64,000 nt of DNA, from NCBI GenBank assembly GCA_014281115.1, contig JACONQ010000011.1:806001-870000 (forward strand), written 5' to 3'. The number at the start of each line of letters is the position of its first letter. The stretch's first letter is position 1. The position numbers were made by a program, and so were the translations under genes. Below, piece by piece: positions 10,533 through 22,108 of this stretch. The notes beneath the pieces were generated by a model, which was given only the letters and a program-made list of their open reading frames with translations, ran no database searches and was not told where the DNA came from. The stretch comes from Laburnicola sp. R22_1. Taxonomy: Eukaryota; Ascomycota; Dothideomycetes; Pleosporales; Didymosphaeriaceae.

Positions 10533-13204
10533 ATGTGCAAGGCCTTTGGCGCCGACAACCCGCAGGGCACCTCCATGGCCGTCTCGCATGCCCGCGAGGT
10601 GCTGCCCGCCAACGTGAAGCCCGTCCACTACGACCTGACGCTCGAGCCCGACTTCCAGCAGGCCAGCTATGAGGGCTCCGTGACAATTGAGTATGCAATG
10701 GCCTGTCCCGCTGGCCTGGATGCCGTGCCGCGTGTTTGCTAACCAAGCTGCAGTCTCGACGTGGTTGAGAACACCACCGACATCACCCTCAACACCATCG
10801 ACCTCAAGATCCACTCGGCCAAGGTTACAACGGGCGACCGCGTCGTCTCAAGCTCGCCGGCGCTTACCCACGATGAAGAGGGCCAGACGACCAAAATCGC
10901 CTTCACCGACACGATACCGGGCGGGGCCAAGGCTTCCCTCACCCTGACCTTTTCGGGCACGCTAAACGACAACATGGCCGGCTTCTACCGCTCGTCGTTC
11001 AAGGCAGAGGACGGCTCCAAGACGTGGATGGCGACCACGCAGATGGAGCCCACCGACGCCCGCCGCGCGTTCCCCTGCTTCGACGAGCCGGCTCTCAAGG
11101 CCAGCTTCACGGTGACATTGGTGGCCGAGGACAAGATGACCTGCCTCAGCAACATGGATGTGGCTTCGGAAAAGACGGTGGACTCCAAGATTGCCGAGGG
11201 AGAGAAGCGCAAGGCGGTCACTTTCAACAAGACACCCCTGATGTCGACGTACCTCTTGGCCTTCATCGTCGGAGAACTCAACTACATCGAGACGAATAGC
11301 TTCCGCGTGCCCGTGCGCGTGTATGCGCCCAAAGACCGCGATATCGAGCACGGTCGTTTCTCGCTTGAGCTCGCAGCCAAGACGCTGGACTTCTACGAGA
11401 AGACCTTTGCCAGCCCATTCCCCCTTCCCAAGATGGACATGATTGCCATCCCCGACTTCAGCGCAGGTGCCATGGAAAACTGGGGCTTGGTCACCTACCG
11501 CGTCGTCGACTTGCTTATCGACGAGAAGAACAGCGGTGCCTCTCTCAAGCAGCGGGTAGCCGAGACTGTGCAGCATGAGCTGGCACATCAGTGGTTCGGC
11601 AATTTAGTCACCATGGACTTCTGGGACGGATTGTGGCTGAACGAGGGCTTCGCCACATGGATGTCTTGGTATTCATGCAACGTCTTCTACCCGGAGTGGA
11701 AGGTCTGGGAGGGATACGTAACCGACAATCTCGCATCCGCCCTTTCCCTCGACTCGTTGCGCAGCAGTCATCCCATCGAAGTCCCTGTCAAGCGTGCAGA
11801 TGAGATCAACCAGATCTTTGATGCCATCTCGTACTCCAAAGGCTCGTCCGTCCTGCGCATGATCTCCATATACCTTGGTGAAGATGTCTTCATGGAGGGT
11901 ATTCGGAGGTATCTAAAGAAGCACGCTTACGGCAACACCCAAACTGGCGACCTTTGGGCTGCCCTGAGTGATGCCAGCGGAAAAGATGTCGAGAAGGTCA
12001 TGGACATCTGGACTAAGCACGTCGGCTTCCCGGTTGTCACCGTCACCGAGGGCACCGACTCCATTCACCTCAAGCAGAACCGTCCACAGGTTGAAGCAGG
12101 AGGACAAGACTCTTCCTCGGAAGCAGGCGTTGAACGAGCGTTTCTCGCGAAGCTGATTTTAAGCTCAAGAATTTGGACTTTTTCAAGCTCAATGCCGACC
12201 ATTCTGGTATATATCGAACTTCATACACCCCCGAGCGGCTGCGGAAGCTGGGCCTTGCAGCCAAGGATGGTCTTCTTACCGTGGAAGACCGTGCTGGCAT
12301 GATTGCCGATGCTGGTGCATTGGCTTCGTCGGGTTACCAGAAGACGTCTGGCATTTTGTCGCTCCTCGACAGCTTCAAGAGTGAGACCGAGTTTGTTGTG
12401 TGGCAGGAAATCAGCAGCCGTATTGGCGTGCTACGCTCGGCTTGGCAATTCGAAGACCAAGCTGTCAAGGACGCCCTTCGGGAATTCCAGCTCAAGCTTA
12501 CTGGGGACAAGGCACATGAGCTGGGATGGACATTTACCGACAAGGACGGTCACCTTGAGCAGCAGTTCAAGGCAATGATGTTCGGTACCGCTGGTGTCGC
12601 CAAGGACGATACTATTGTCAAGGCGTCTTTCGACATGTTCAACAAATTCAAGAATGGCGATCGCTCGGCCATTCATCCCAATATTCGCGGTAGCGTGTAC
12701 GCTATCGTGCTAAGCAACGGTGGCAAGGAAGAGTATGATGTTGTCGTCCACGAGGCCGTCCACGCGGCAACAAGCGATGAGCGCAATACAGCGATGCGCT
12801 CCTTGGGTCGTGCGAAGTCTCCTGAAATCATCCAACGCACTCTCGCTCTCGCTCTTAGCGACGACGTCAAGGCGCAGGATATCTACCTACCACTTTCCTC
12901 GCTACGAACACACCCCGAGGGTATCAAGGCCCTCTGGAGTTGGGTGAAGGATAACTGGAAGGAGCTGGAGAAGAGACTGCCCCCTAGCTTGAGCATGCTT
13001 AGCTCAGTCGTCTCCATCGCAACGTCTAGCTTCACGAGCAAGGAGCATATCAAGGACATTGAGGCTTTCTTTGCAGACAAGAGTACCAAGGGCTTCGACA
13101 AGGCGCTTGCCCAAAGCATGGATGCCATTAGCGCGAAGGCAGCTTGGATTGAGCGCGACTCTGAGGATGTCAAGGCTTGGTTGAAGGAGAACAAGTACCT
13201 ATAG
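10533..13204 (+). CDS. M1 family zinc aminopeptidase (Ape2/Aap1 type), frame interrupted
   Basis: Exon 1 is 10533-10690; the intron 10691-10753 (GTATGC to CTGCAG, branch GCTAACC) joins SYEGSVTI to DLDVVENT. Family motifs are clear: GAMENWG at about residues 291-297, the zinc site HELAH at 327-331 and the distal Glu in WLNEGFAT. The C-terminal ERAP1-like helical domain continues to 13204. Between about 12083 and 12165 the frame is lost: upstream of this point frame A ends in family sequence (SIHLKQNR), downstream frame B resumes with ADFKLKNLDFFKLNADHSGIY. In between, only patches of the expected sequence remain, as if several small deletions had occurred. The enzyme removes N-terminal residues from peptides in the cytosol or mitochondria. 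An upstream ATG at 10188, in the same frame, would add 115 residues rich in Arg, Ser and Ala with no acidic residue, a possible mitochondrial presequence. Confidence 0.9.
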
Positions 13205-13732
13205 AGGCACAAGTTGGAAAAGCTAGAAGCATAATCCGTGAGAGTGGGACGGATCAAAAAGGAGGCCATGTTGCAGGATTCCACAAGACGCGTTGCTAGT
13301 CTATACCCCTGGGCCAGTTGGATACATATGAACAAGACATCTCTATAGATGCATGTACAATAGAAGCGCATAAGCATTTTCATGACTGTTAGTGTTCTGT
13401 TTTCTGTTTGTCACATAATGCCAACGTAGAGACTGCAGCTGAAGATGGTGGTCCAATATATTGGAATTCGGGCTTGGCGCCCAGAGATGGTAGGGCTGGT
13501 AGGTCCTCCGATTGCGACGTCAGCGCTCGACCGCCCGCAAAGGCCCGAACATGTGAGAAGCGCACCAGAGGGGCCGCACTCGATGTTTCTGCAATCCCTC
13601 TTTGCCCTTGCCCTGGACATGTGGCAGCCAGGTTAACCTGTGGCCTCAATCCCTCTTTCCCCCATTGCTGCCCACCCCGGTGAAACTGAGAGCGTGGTCG
13701 CCATCTACGCCCATATCCGAAATCTGCCCACC
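13205..13732. other. intergenic, promoter of SEC59
   Basis: About 530 bases between two genes in the same direction; no gene seen. The SEC59 frame is open back to a GTG at 13640, but the first ATG is at 13733 in good context (CCACCATGG). Confidence 0.5.
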
Positions 13733-16700
13733 ATGGCGCCCGACTCTGGGGCTGCAGAAGCGCAACCGGACCCGCCACCGCTCGCTGAGCTGGAAGCACT
13801 CGACATCTTCCGCCGCTCGCCGCATCCGTACCATCGCCGCCAGCACGAGCTGCGCACCGCCCAGGCGTCCTCCGAATCGTCGAGCAATGACCTGTCGCGG
13901 ACCAGTCTACAGCCTTCTCCCAGCACAATATCCGACGAAGATAACAGGAAGCGCCGAAAGGTGTCTCCGTCGCATAGCGAGAGCGGCACAGAGGCCGACG
14001 ATGAAGGGTACGGTTTCGTGAAGGCATTGCCCGCACCTCCCCTCAGGCCGCGCAAAGGACTGCGCGACGTGAGAGGCAGCCGAGTAGAGGACGATGTAAG
14101 CCCTCTTCTGACGCCCTCACAGCAGGACGACGAAGGGCGCAAATTTTCAGGAGCCTGCTATCGACCCCAGAAGGAGGGGTCAAGGACTGGAGCACCCTCG
14201 CCAACCGACGACGAAGCGAAGGCTGCGCGGCAAAAGTACCTGAAGAGACGGCGCAATGAGGTCATCAGGAGGACAACCGAGACGGCGTTGCTTGGAGTGA
14301 TAGCTGTTCTCACCGTCAGCGGCTGTAGCTGCTGGGAGAAGCTGCTGCAATGCCACAGAGGTTGGTGCAAGCTATACCCTGAAACCCTTACAAAAGTACT
14401 AACAATATCTCAGCAGATCTACTCACTCACATGCTCGTCATAGCTGGTGTGTTGTGTCTTTACCCACTCCGACTTCTCTATTATTCGTGGCGGAAACAGC
14501 CTCCATCCAACCTTCGTTTCAGACAGCGCATACGCATACCAGCTGCTTTCGACCCGGCACCCATTCTATACCCCGCTGTATTACCAGTTCTAATTTCCAT
14601 CTCTCTATTTTCGGCCTTACCAACATCGCTGCTACCAAACATCCTTCTCGGATTGGCGGCATTGCCGCCTCAATTAATACCCTACGGGACCTCCTCAGTG
14701 GGTTACTCGAATCTACACTGGCTCATCTCAATCCTTCCTTTGATAGCCTCCGAGAACATGGAGCTCTCTTCAAAAGTTTTTGCCCCCGTGTCATTTAAAT
14801 CGAAGCTCGCACCGCCTGTTCAAGGACTCCATCCGGAGCTCCTAGTCTGCCTCTTCCCCCTCCACCAAGCACTTCTCCCGCCATTACATTATCTTACCAC
14901 CACCAGTCTGCTCACTGCAGAGCTACATCTACTCTCCGTCGGAATGATCAACCTTCTTCTGTTCACGGACTCTCCACAAGCAGGTATCGTGAGAACGTTG
15001 CTATGGTTTGGAGGAGTCAGCCTTTTCGTGCTTTGCGGAAAGGTGCTGAAATGGGGAGTAGCGCTGGCCCGCATTCCGCGCTGGAGATTCAGGCGCGTGG
15101 GGCGGGTTATCAAAGCACAACAGTCATTTCTACAAGTTCTTAACGAAAGTTTACGATCGCGCAGCGCTACTCGTGCGGCGCCTGACAGCGATGCGGATGA
15201 GGACGATCACTCGCTTCAGGCCCCTTTGACCAAGACCAAGAGCTTGAAGCTGAATATTTTAGACTCGGTGAGGAGCAAGAACCTGACGGCGAATGGGGCC
15301 GAAACTGTATCAGTAATTGAAGCGAAGAAGGCAAGCTTTGAAGAGCAGGCGGCTTTATCACTCCCAAGGAGACGCAATACGGTCCCCAATCTTCCTTTGC
15401 AGAACCATGCATCCCAGAATGGGCTTCGACAACGCAGACGCACGAAGTCAATAGCGCAGCACTTCTTGTCTTTGACTCCCTCGCAAGCAGCCCGTCGAAA
15501 ATGGATCTACGCTGCGTATTTCTATTTCGTAGTAGTCGCATTGATTCTCGGACCCGTTCGCTACTTTATCGGAAAATACGCCTTATATGACCACGAACCG
15601 TTCGGTTGGGCGATTGGCTACCTTCTCGGCAACGTACAACGCTTCCGCTTCGAGGTTTTCAACTGGGATCTAGGCTGGTGGATTGCGCTCCCCCCTTTTC
15701 CGGACTCGGACGACATGGAATGGGCACAAGACCTTAGCTTTGCCGAGTACCTACGGCAAGCCGTGATCGGGCCCGCAAACGTGCGTCTCCTCCTCTGCGC
15801 CTACTGCATCAGCATCATCCTCGTGGGTCTCTTCGTCGTCTTCCGCCTCTCCTCCGTCGTCGAAGTAGATACGCGCCGCAAAGTCTTCCACGGCATGATG
15901 GTCGCCATGCTCCTCCCCACCATCTTCGTAGACCCGTGCTTCGTCTCGCTGGCCCTCGCCCTCGTCCTAGCCATCTTCTTGCTCCTCGATCTCATCCGCG
16001 CATCGCAGCTACCGCCCCTCTCTGGACCGATCGCCACGTTCCTCGCGCCCTATGTCGACGGCCGCGACTTGCGCGGCCCCGTTGTCGTCTCGCACATCTT
16101 CCTTCTCATCGGCTGCGCGATTCCCCTCTGGTTATCTCTCGCGGGCGTGCCGCGAAGCGGCCAAGCGCCCTGGACGGACTGGGACGTAGGCAGCCGCGAC
16201 GTGAGCATGATATCGGGCGTTGTGTGCGTCGGCATGGGCGACGCGGCGGCCTCGCTTATCGGGCGGCGGTACGGGCGCAGAAAGTGGCCGTGGGCCGGAG
16301 GCAAGTCGCTCGAGGGGTCGTTGGCGTTTGCGCTCGCTGTCACGGCTGGGCTTGTGGTGGGCAAGATGTGGCTTGTTGCTGGGTGGGGGAGCGTGAGGGA
16401 TGCGAGTGTTTGGGAGGGGGTGGGGGTGCTGGGGAAGGCGGCGGTTTGTGCGGCGGGGGCGAGTCTGGAGGAGGCGGTTTTGACGGGGGGCAATGATAAT
16501 GTGGTTGTTCCAGTGGTTTTGTGGGTGCTTGTTAGGGGGTGGGCGTTTAGGTTTTTTTTTTGTATGCTGGTGTACTGTGTTAGGCGGGGAAATGGTTGGG
16601 TCTTCCGCCTGGGTGCGGGGTTTATATGGTGCTCACTCTGTGTGGGCTTGGTTTCGCTTGTAATCGTTGTTGTGTTGAGCGCGCAAGAGGGCTTTGGCTT

Positions 16701-16737
16701 GTGGGAGGGGTGGGGTGGGGTGGGGTGCTGTATGTGA
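13733..16737 (+). CDS. SEC59: Dolichol kinase Sec59
   Basis: Exons 13733-14360 and 14417-16737 give 982 residues. The 56-base intron ends in CAG after a TACTAAC branch site and joins LLQCHR to DLLTHMLVIAG. Many membrane segments follow (for example LLVCLFPLHQALLPPLHYL). The conserved C-terminal block has RRKVFHGMMVAM, then ISGVVCVGMGDAAASLIGRRYG and WAGGKSLEGS, the CTP-binding region of dolichol kinases, then GGNDNVVVPVVLW. The enzyme uses CTP to make dolichyl phosphate in the ER membrane, needed for N-glycans, GPI anchors and O-mannosylation. The first 200 residues are hydrophilic, Ser/Asp-rich and probably disordered. The last 60 residues beyond LWVLVRG are unusual for the family: one extra G in the G5 run at 16535-16539 would give a stop four codons later, so the tail may be an artefact. 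Confidence 0.93.
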
Positions 16738-17040
16738 TGTGATATGATAGAATATGATATTATATAGTATGGGTTTTACATGGCTTCTGGCCTGCTTCTG
16801 CCTACCTTTTTTCTTCTTCGAATCTATTCCCCGGGTGGTGGTGTCCGTCTTCGTATATTCGCCTGCCTGCCCTACCCTGCCCTGCCCATCCATCAACTGC
16901 ATAATATAATTTCCCAGCAACCTATCCATCCATCTGTACGTAGGATAGATATCTTCTGGTACGAGCGAATGCGAATGTGTACCATGCGTATATACACGTA
17001 CGTACGTACCTAGCTAGATAAAAAAATGTATTTTATCATC

Positions 17041-17056
17041 CACACACACACACACA
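17041..17056 (+). repeat. (CA)n microsatellite
   Basis: Eight CA units in the intergenic region between two convergent genes. Confidence 0.85.
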
Positions 17057-17189
17057 TACTGTTTAGTAAGGGGAGTGAAATAGTAAGGAATCAAGGTCTC
17101 GTAGCAAGAATTTTAAATGCATTTGGCCTTTTGTGGGAGAGTGTGGTATAGCGCGTGGAAGGAGCAAAGCTAGAGGGGCTTAGTATACA

Positions 17190-17210
17190 TGTATGTATGT
17201 ATGTATGTAT
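17190..17210 (+). repeat. (GTAT)n microsatellite
   Basis: Five GTAT units followed by GGATAGGATAG. Confidence 0.85.
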
Positions 17211-17334
17211 AGGATAGGATAGAGTCTTTTTCTGACAGGGTAAGAAGATTGTGTGTCCTTTAACTTGTGTAGTTTTAGTCGTTATAGCAAAGAATAGAAA
17301 ATGGGGTTGATACACGGAAAGAATGGAAAATAAG

Positions 17335-17359
17335 TATATATATATATGTGTGTGTGTGT
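17335..17359 (+). repeat. (TA)n(TG)n compound microsatellite
   Basis: An alternating TA run passes directly into an alternating TG run. Purine-pyrimidine alternation throughout. Confidence 0.85.
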
Positions 17360-17650
17360 TTTATTATCCTTTAGCCATCATCCCGCCAAAAAGGCGTATA
17401 TATACACACACAAGGAATTCGCCAAAGAAGAAGCATTTCACTTCGGAGGAACAGATGAATTTTGACATGTATATGTATTGTTATTGAGCTGAGGTAGGTA
17501 CTCATATACCTTCTAGCGGTCAGAACTAGTTACAAACCCGCTTGCAGGTTGCAAGCCCCTACAACCAGATGACGCCACATAAATACAGCCGGAGAGGTAC
17601 AACGCAAGCATGCAAGCATGCAGGGCACGGCTCCAGGCTCAGGCTCAGTC

Positions 17651-20600
17651 TCACGCCTCCGTCTCAATCCTACCACCCTTCTTATCAGAGTGTTTGAACA
17701 AGCCCTCAACTCTATTCTCCCCTCTCCCAGCAATATGCTTCAGATACGCCATTGTGCGCGGACCCTTCCACTGCATCGCGCCGCGGTGCTTCCTGTGCAA
17801 CTGCTTATTGTGCTTCGTGTAGTCTTTGATTTGGTTGATGACGCCTCTCTTTCCATCGCTGTCGGGGTTAGAGTTGGATTTGGGATGCAGGAGCGTCTGC
17901 ATCTTGGAGGATTTGTTGTTCTCGTCACCGTCGTTGGTGTTGTCTTGATGGGTTTTGTCGTTAGAGTCGTCATCGTCATCGGAAGACGAGTCGGATGAGT
18001 CGGAGTCGTTGCTGTCCTCGGCGCCATCGTCCCAGTCCATATCATCGTTGTCGTTGAAGGTATCGAGCACCTCCAAGACGTCGCCGACGTGTCGTTCTTT
18101 CTTGCCGAGCGGCTGGTGGTAGGCTGAGAGGCCGGACCAGAACGTCATGGTTAACTCGATTTCGCCCACTTTCTCGCCGTATTCGTCTAGGACGTTGTTT
18201 TCTGCGCGGTTAAGGTCGCCTTTCCACACGGGTAGGCGTATAGTTTGCTCCTCATTGTCTATGAAGTCTTTCAGCCACAGGACAGCGAAGGCAGGTGTGC
18301 GATCCGAAAGCGCAGAGTCCTTGCGGAACTCGACGACGAGCGGTGAGGCGTAGCGATTGCGGACAGGCAGATGGATTGAACGATCCCATTTTGTCTTCCA
18401 TACAATGTGGCCGTCGTGTTGATTCAATTCGCCGTCTTGGGAGCCGGAATGCAGTTTGCCGCGAGCAAGGTTGGTCCGAATCTTCATCCTGAGCTTCTTT
18501 AGGTCGTCCGCAAGATCGATGGCTTTAACGACGGGTTTGATGTCCAGTGTGCCATATTCCCAGCCTCGCATGTTTTGGGGGGCCTGGAGCTTCACAGACC
18601 GAAACACGATGGAGACGCGAGCGCGGCCAAACCCGATGCCGCCCGAGAGCGGATAGCTGGCAACGAGCTGACTTCGATGCTTGAGTACTCGAGAAAGGGG
18701 CAGATAGATGATACCTAACAGCGCGTCGTCTTCGTGGACACGCGCATCGCGCACAGAGATGTGAACTTCTGTGTTACGGAAATCACGAATAAAACGCTCG
18801 CAACCAGCATTGAAAAAGGGTTTGGAGTTCTTGGGTTTGGTCCTGGTCTTGAACACATTTTGATGATTGATGATGATAGTGCAATAGGCGGAGGGAAGTC
18901 CCTCGCCCTCCTCCTCTTCATCACTGGCGGTATCGTCCTTTTTGGTCTTGTTCGCAGCTTCTAGCTCCAGGCCTGTCATTTGATGAATTTGAACACTAAG
19001 GATCCCGGCGGGGTATTTCTCAGAAGGTGGAGACGCAATGATGAGTTGATCTTGGCGGTTCTATGTATCGATTAGTGATTCCAATGATAGCAGACTATGC
19101 AAAGCCAACATACCTTGAAGTCTTGAGCTTTTTGCTGTTCAACCTCATCGCTCATGTTCTCGCTGGCCTCACGCAGCTTGCGTTCGCTTTGTTCGTAGAC
19201 CTTCTTCTTGAGTTGGTCAATATTCTTCACTTCCGAATCCTCCTCCTGCGCTGTGAGTTGATCGTCGGTAATTCTCGTTTTTGAAAAGTACCCCAAGCTC
19301 CAACACAGCTTGCCTGGCATACCTTCGCCCTTTTTGAGAGACTTGAAGCCGTCTTCGCGATCGTGCATCTTTCCATTTGTTGCCTCATCTTTCATGATAT
19401 GTTTTAGGTCCAATTCAATGCGACCCAGATCATCGTCAGCGGACATGCGGTCTGCATCCCACAGCTGCAGTCTCAAGCGTTCGTCGACGTTCAGCTCATC
19501 TGAGGTTACTAGCAGATGACACGTCTCGTACCAGTGAGGTTCCATGTTTTTCTGTTGATAGCGCGTCGACCAAATTGGTTTGCCAAACTTCGCCCACCCA
19601 ACGCTAACGTATGGATCAGCCGAGCCCTTCTTGAGCGGGCCCAGGCCACTGTCTCCCTCCTTGAAGTCAAATGCACATTTGACGGTAACCACAATGACTC
19701 CGCGTGCACTAGTATCCTTCTTGAAGTCATCGCCCATCATCATGTCCTTGAGATCGAGAGTCAAAGACTTCGGTGCTACGTATTGGGCCATGGCGGCGTC
19801 AACCGAGGATTGTACGAATTTGGAAATAAGCGGGAAGTCCATGAGATTCGGCGCTTCTTTGACAAGCGGGACACAGGACATATCGACCTTTGGCTGTCCG
19901 AGGAAGGTGAAAGTACATAGAGAGAAAAATGGGGGGTCTGGTGTGAGTTGTAGTCGCATACGCACGACGCCTATAAACCCCTGGAGCTCAACCCACACAG
20001 CTGCGTTTTGTCAGCGAATTGTCCGTTTACACAAGTATTCGCTCTAGTCTCCTTACGTAATTTTAAGTTTGATGGCATGTAGAAGGCCATATAGAGATGT
20101 GCATTCTTTGCGCGATCTTTCATGCGTTTCCGCCTAGAGGATGGTCGGTATGCAAACGCGATCTCGACATTGACAAAATCACCTTCTTCGGCTTCCATGC
20201 CTTCGGCGACTCCATCGTCTTGTCCATCGCCATCTTCATCTTTCTGGACCGACTCATTCTTAATACCCCCCTGACCTGGAACTGATCGATTGCTGTCTTC
20301 CTTGTTGCTACTGTTGCTATTCTTGAGCTCACCATCTTCGCCGACAGACTTGGCAGCCGCGCCTGTGGGTAACCATCGGACTCCCAGGATGCGCAGTGAC
20401 TCGCTACCTTGGCCAATATCGTCTACAGAGACCATACGGACCATCTTTGGCAGACTGGCTTGCATGACATCCTGTTCTGGTTAGCCCATGTCGTTTTCCT
20501 CGAGGACAGGTACGCACCTCTAGCGTATCCGAGATGGCGGCAAAGAGGTCAGGGTTGATCAAGGGCCAGACCGACGCAAGCAGAGCATTCAGCCATTGCG

Positions 20601-21573
20601 CGCTCTCAGGGGTGTTGCCTTGGACAAGCTTCTGCCCCTGTTGCCTCTCTGCGTGCCAGACCTCCGCCTCCCAAGTATCACTGATTTTGTTTTCTGTCCA
20701 TTGTCGCAAACCTAGGATGAACCCTCCTGAGACAACAAGGCTGACAGCAATTTCGAGCAGGATGAAGAAGGTCCTTGACCAACCAGTAGAACCGCGTGTG
20801 AACTGGAAGAGCGTTATGACTACCATCAGACTAGCGCTGATAAGCCCCAGACCGGCGGTCAGGGCTTGTTTGTAGATGTCGGTGATAGCTTCGCGGGTCG
20901 CGGAGAAATCAGGAGGCGGAAAGAGAGCCGCCATGCCATGGTGTGAATCCCGAGAATCCTCCTCTTCTTTCCTGAGCTGGTCGTCGTTCTTGCTCATGGC
21001 AAAGGCGCCAGTCGCAGACTTCGGTTCAGTGCCAGACGGAGGGCCATTTTTAGGTGTCATCTTCATGTCTTTATCCGTGTAATCATGTATCGTCACAGGC
21101 AGATGTGTGACAGGATCTGTTACCTCGCGCTCCGTACCGTCTGCAGCCCATTTCTTCATGGACTTGCGCGCTTTCTTTGGATCCGAATCAGTGAGCATGC
21201 CCTCGGTTGTGTCCTCTGGTGTGTCCTCATCTTCATCGCCATTGTCACCCTTGGCCTGCTTGGGTTGCACACGTCCCGCATGGTCGTCTGCGATGTCTTC
21301 TTCGTCAGGAGCCACGTTTTTGTTCTCCGCTGCGTACGGCTGTGTACCCTCGTCCGGATTGAGAGCTTCTTTGCCATGTCGGAGCGCGGTGTAGGCATCA
21401 TTGAGCCTGTTCGTCTTGCTTCGGTCGTCTTGCTCGCCGTCTGGGTTGCCGTACTGCTCTTCGCGTTGATGTTTTTCTTCGCGGTACCTCTGGACGGTCG
21501 GGACAGGGTGGCGCGGCGTATATGGAGCTTTATACTTCCGCGGCGAAGCTTCCACGTCTTCCACGGCAGACAT
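17651..21573 (-). CDS. Mug190-like SMP and C2 domain protein (ER membrane contact)
   Basis: Four minus-strand exons, 21573-20518, 20471-20057, 20000-19114 and 19060-17651, give 1255 residues; the introns (46, 56 and 53 bases) all fit phase. The first 240 residues are charged and disordered. Two close membrane segments follow at about 250-310 (GLISASLMVVITLF, FILLEIAVSLVVSGGFILG). The SMP lipid-transfer domain starts with ESAQWLNALLASVWPLINPDLF and is split by intron 1. A C2 domain begins VIVVTVKCAFDF with KGSADPYVSVGW, then a coiled coil, and a second C2-like region (HISVRDARVHEDDALLG). The C-terminus has a long Asp/Ser run and a basic end. This layout is that of fission yeast Mug190 and, more loosely, tricalbins, which move lipids at ER-plasma membrane contacts. 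Function here is inferred from domains. Confidence 0.88.
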
Positions 21574-22108
21574 TGTAGAGAGCTTCGGTAGCTAGCGTGG
21601 GTGGAGCGAGTGCTTGACCTCGGGAGCTCCGCAGTCAGCAGTTCGTAAAGTCGTGGGCGCGTAGTTGTGAATCGTTAGATCTTCGTCATGAAGACACGGA
21701 ATGCATGATAACCCAAAGGAAAAGCAGATTAGGCAATCGAGAAGAGAGAAAGAGAGGGAGAGATGTGTTTGATTTTTGACGTATGTACAGCGGTGGTGAC
21801 AGGTTTGTGACGCTGGGGCTGACAGTTTCTCTCCACTCCCAGGGCTGCTTCATCGCGAGGGAATGTGCTGGGCCGCGGAGCCGTTGTCGCCACGAACCTA
21901 TTCAGCGATGACGTACCTATGGGTGAAGGTCAGGTGCATGGATGCATCATGCATGGATCTCGCTAACTGCTCGCTAGCGGCCGAGGTACATACTGGGGAG
22001 AAGCACCTTGGTAGTAGTTCGTTCGGTCTCTTGCACGTCGCATTACGCCATGTAGTTCCTCTACCTGGATACTATTGAACCGCATTCGTTTCCTAGGGTT
22101 TAGACAGG
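21574..22108. other. divergent promoter region
   Basis: About 535 bases between the starts of the mug190-like and thioesterase genes. Contains purine runs (GAGAGAAAGAGAGGGAGAG near 21740) and a GCATGGATGCATCATGCATGG palindrome-like stretch near 21937. No gene seen. Confidence 0.5.

Larger units (their letters stand above)
16738..17650. other. intergenic between convergent SEC59 and mug190-like genes
   Basis: About 900 bases, AT-richer than the genes around it and full of simple repeats (entered separately). It should hold the 3' ends and poly(A) signals of both genes. No gene or RNA is seen. Confidence 0.5.

Noticed and set aside
10188..10746. Several long overlapping frames on both strands near the aminopeptidase start
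   Set aside because: They are shadows of GC-rich sequence and the CAC repeat; only the frame leading into the M1 protein has homology.
13389..14036. Minus-strand frame of 215 codons over the SEC59 start
   Set aside because: It is antisense to the SEC59 first exon, Arg-rich and without family features.
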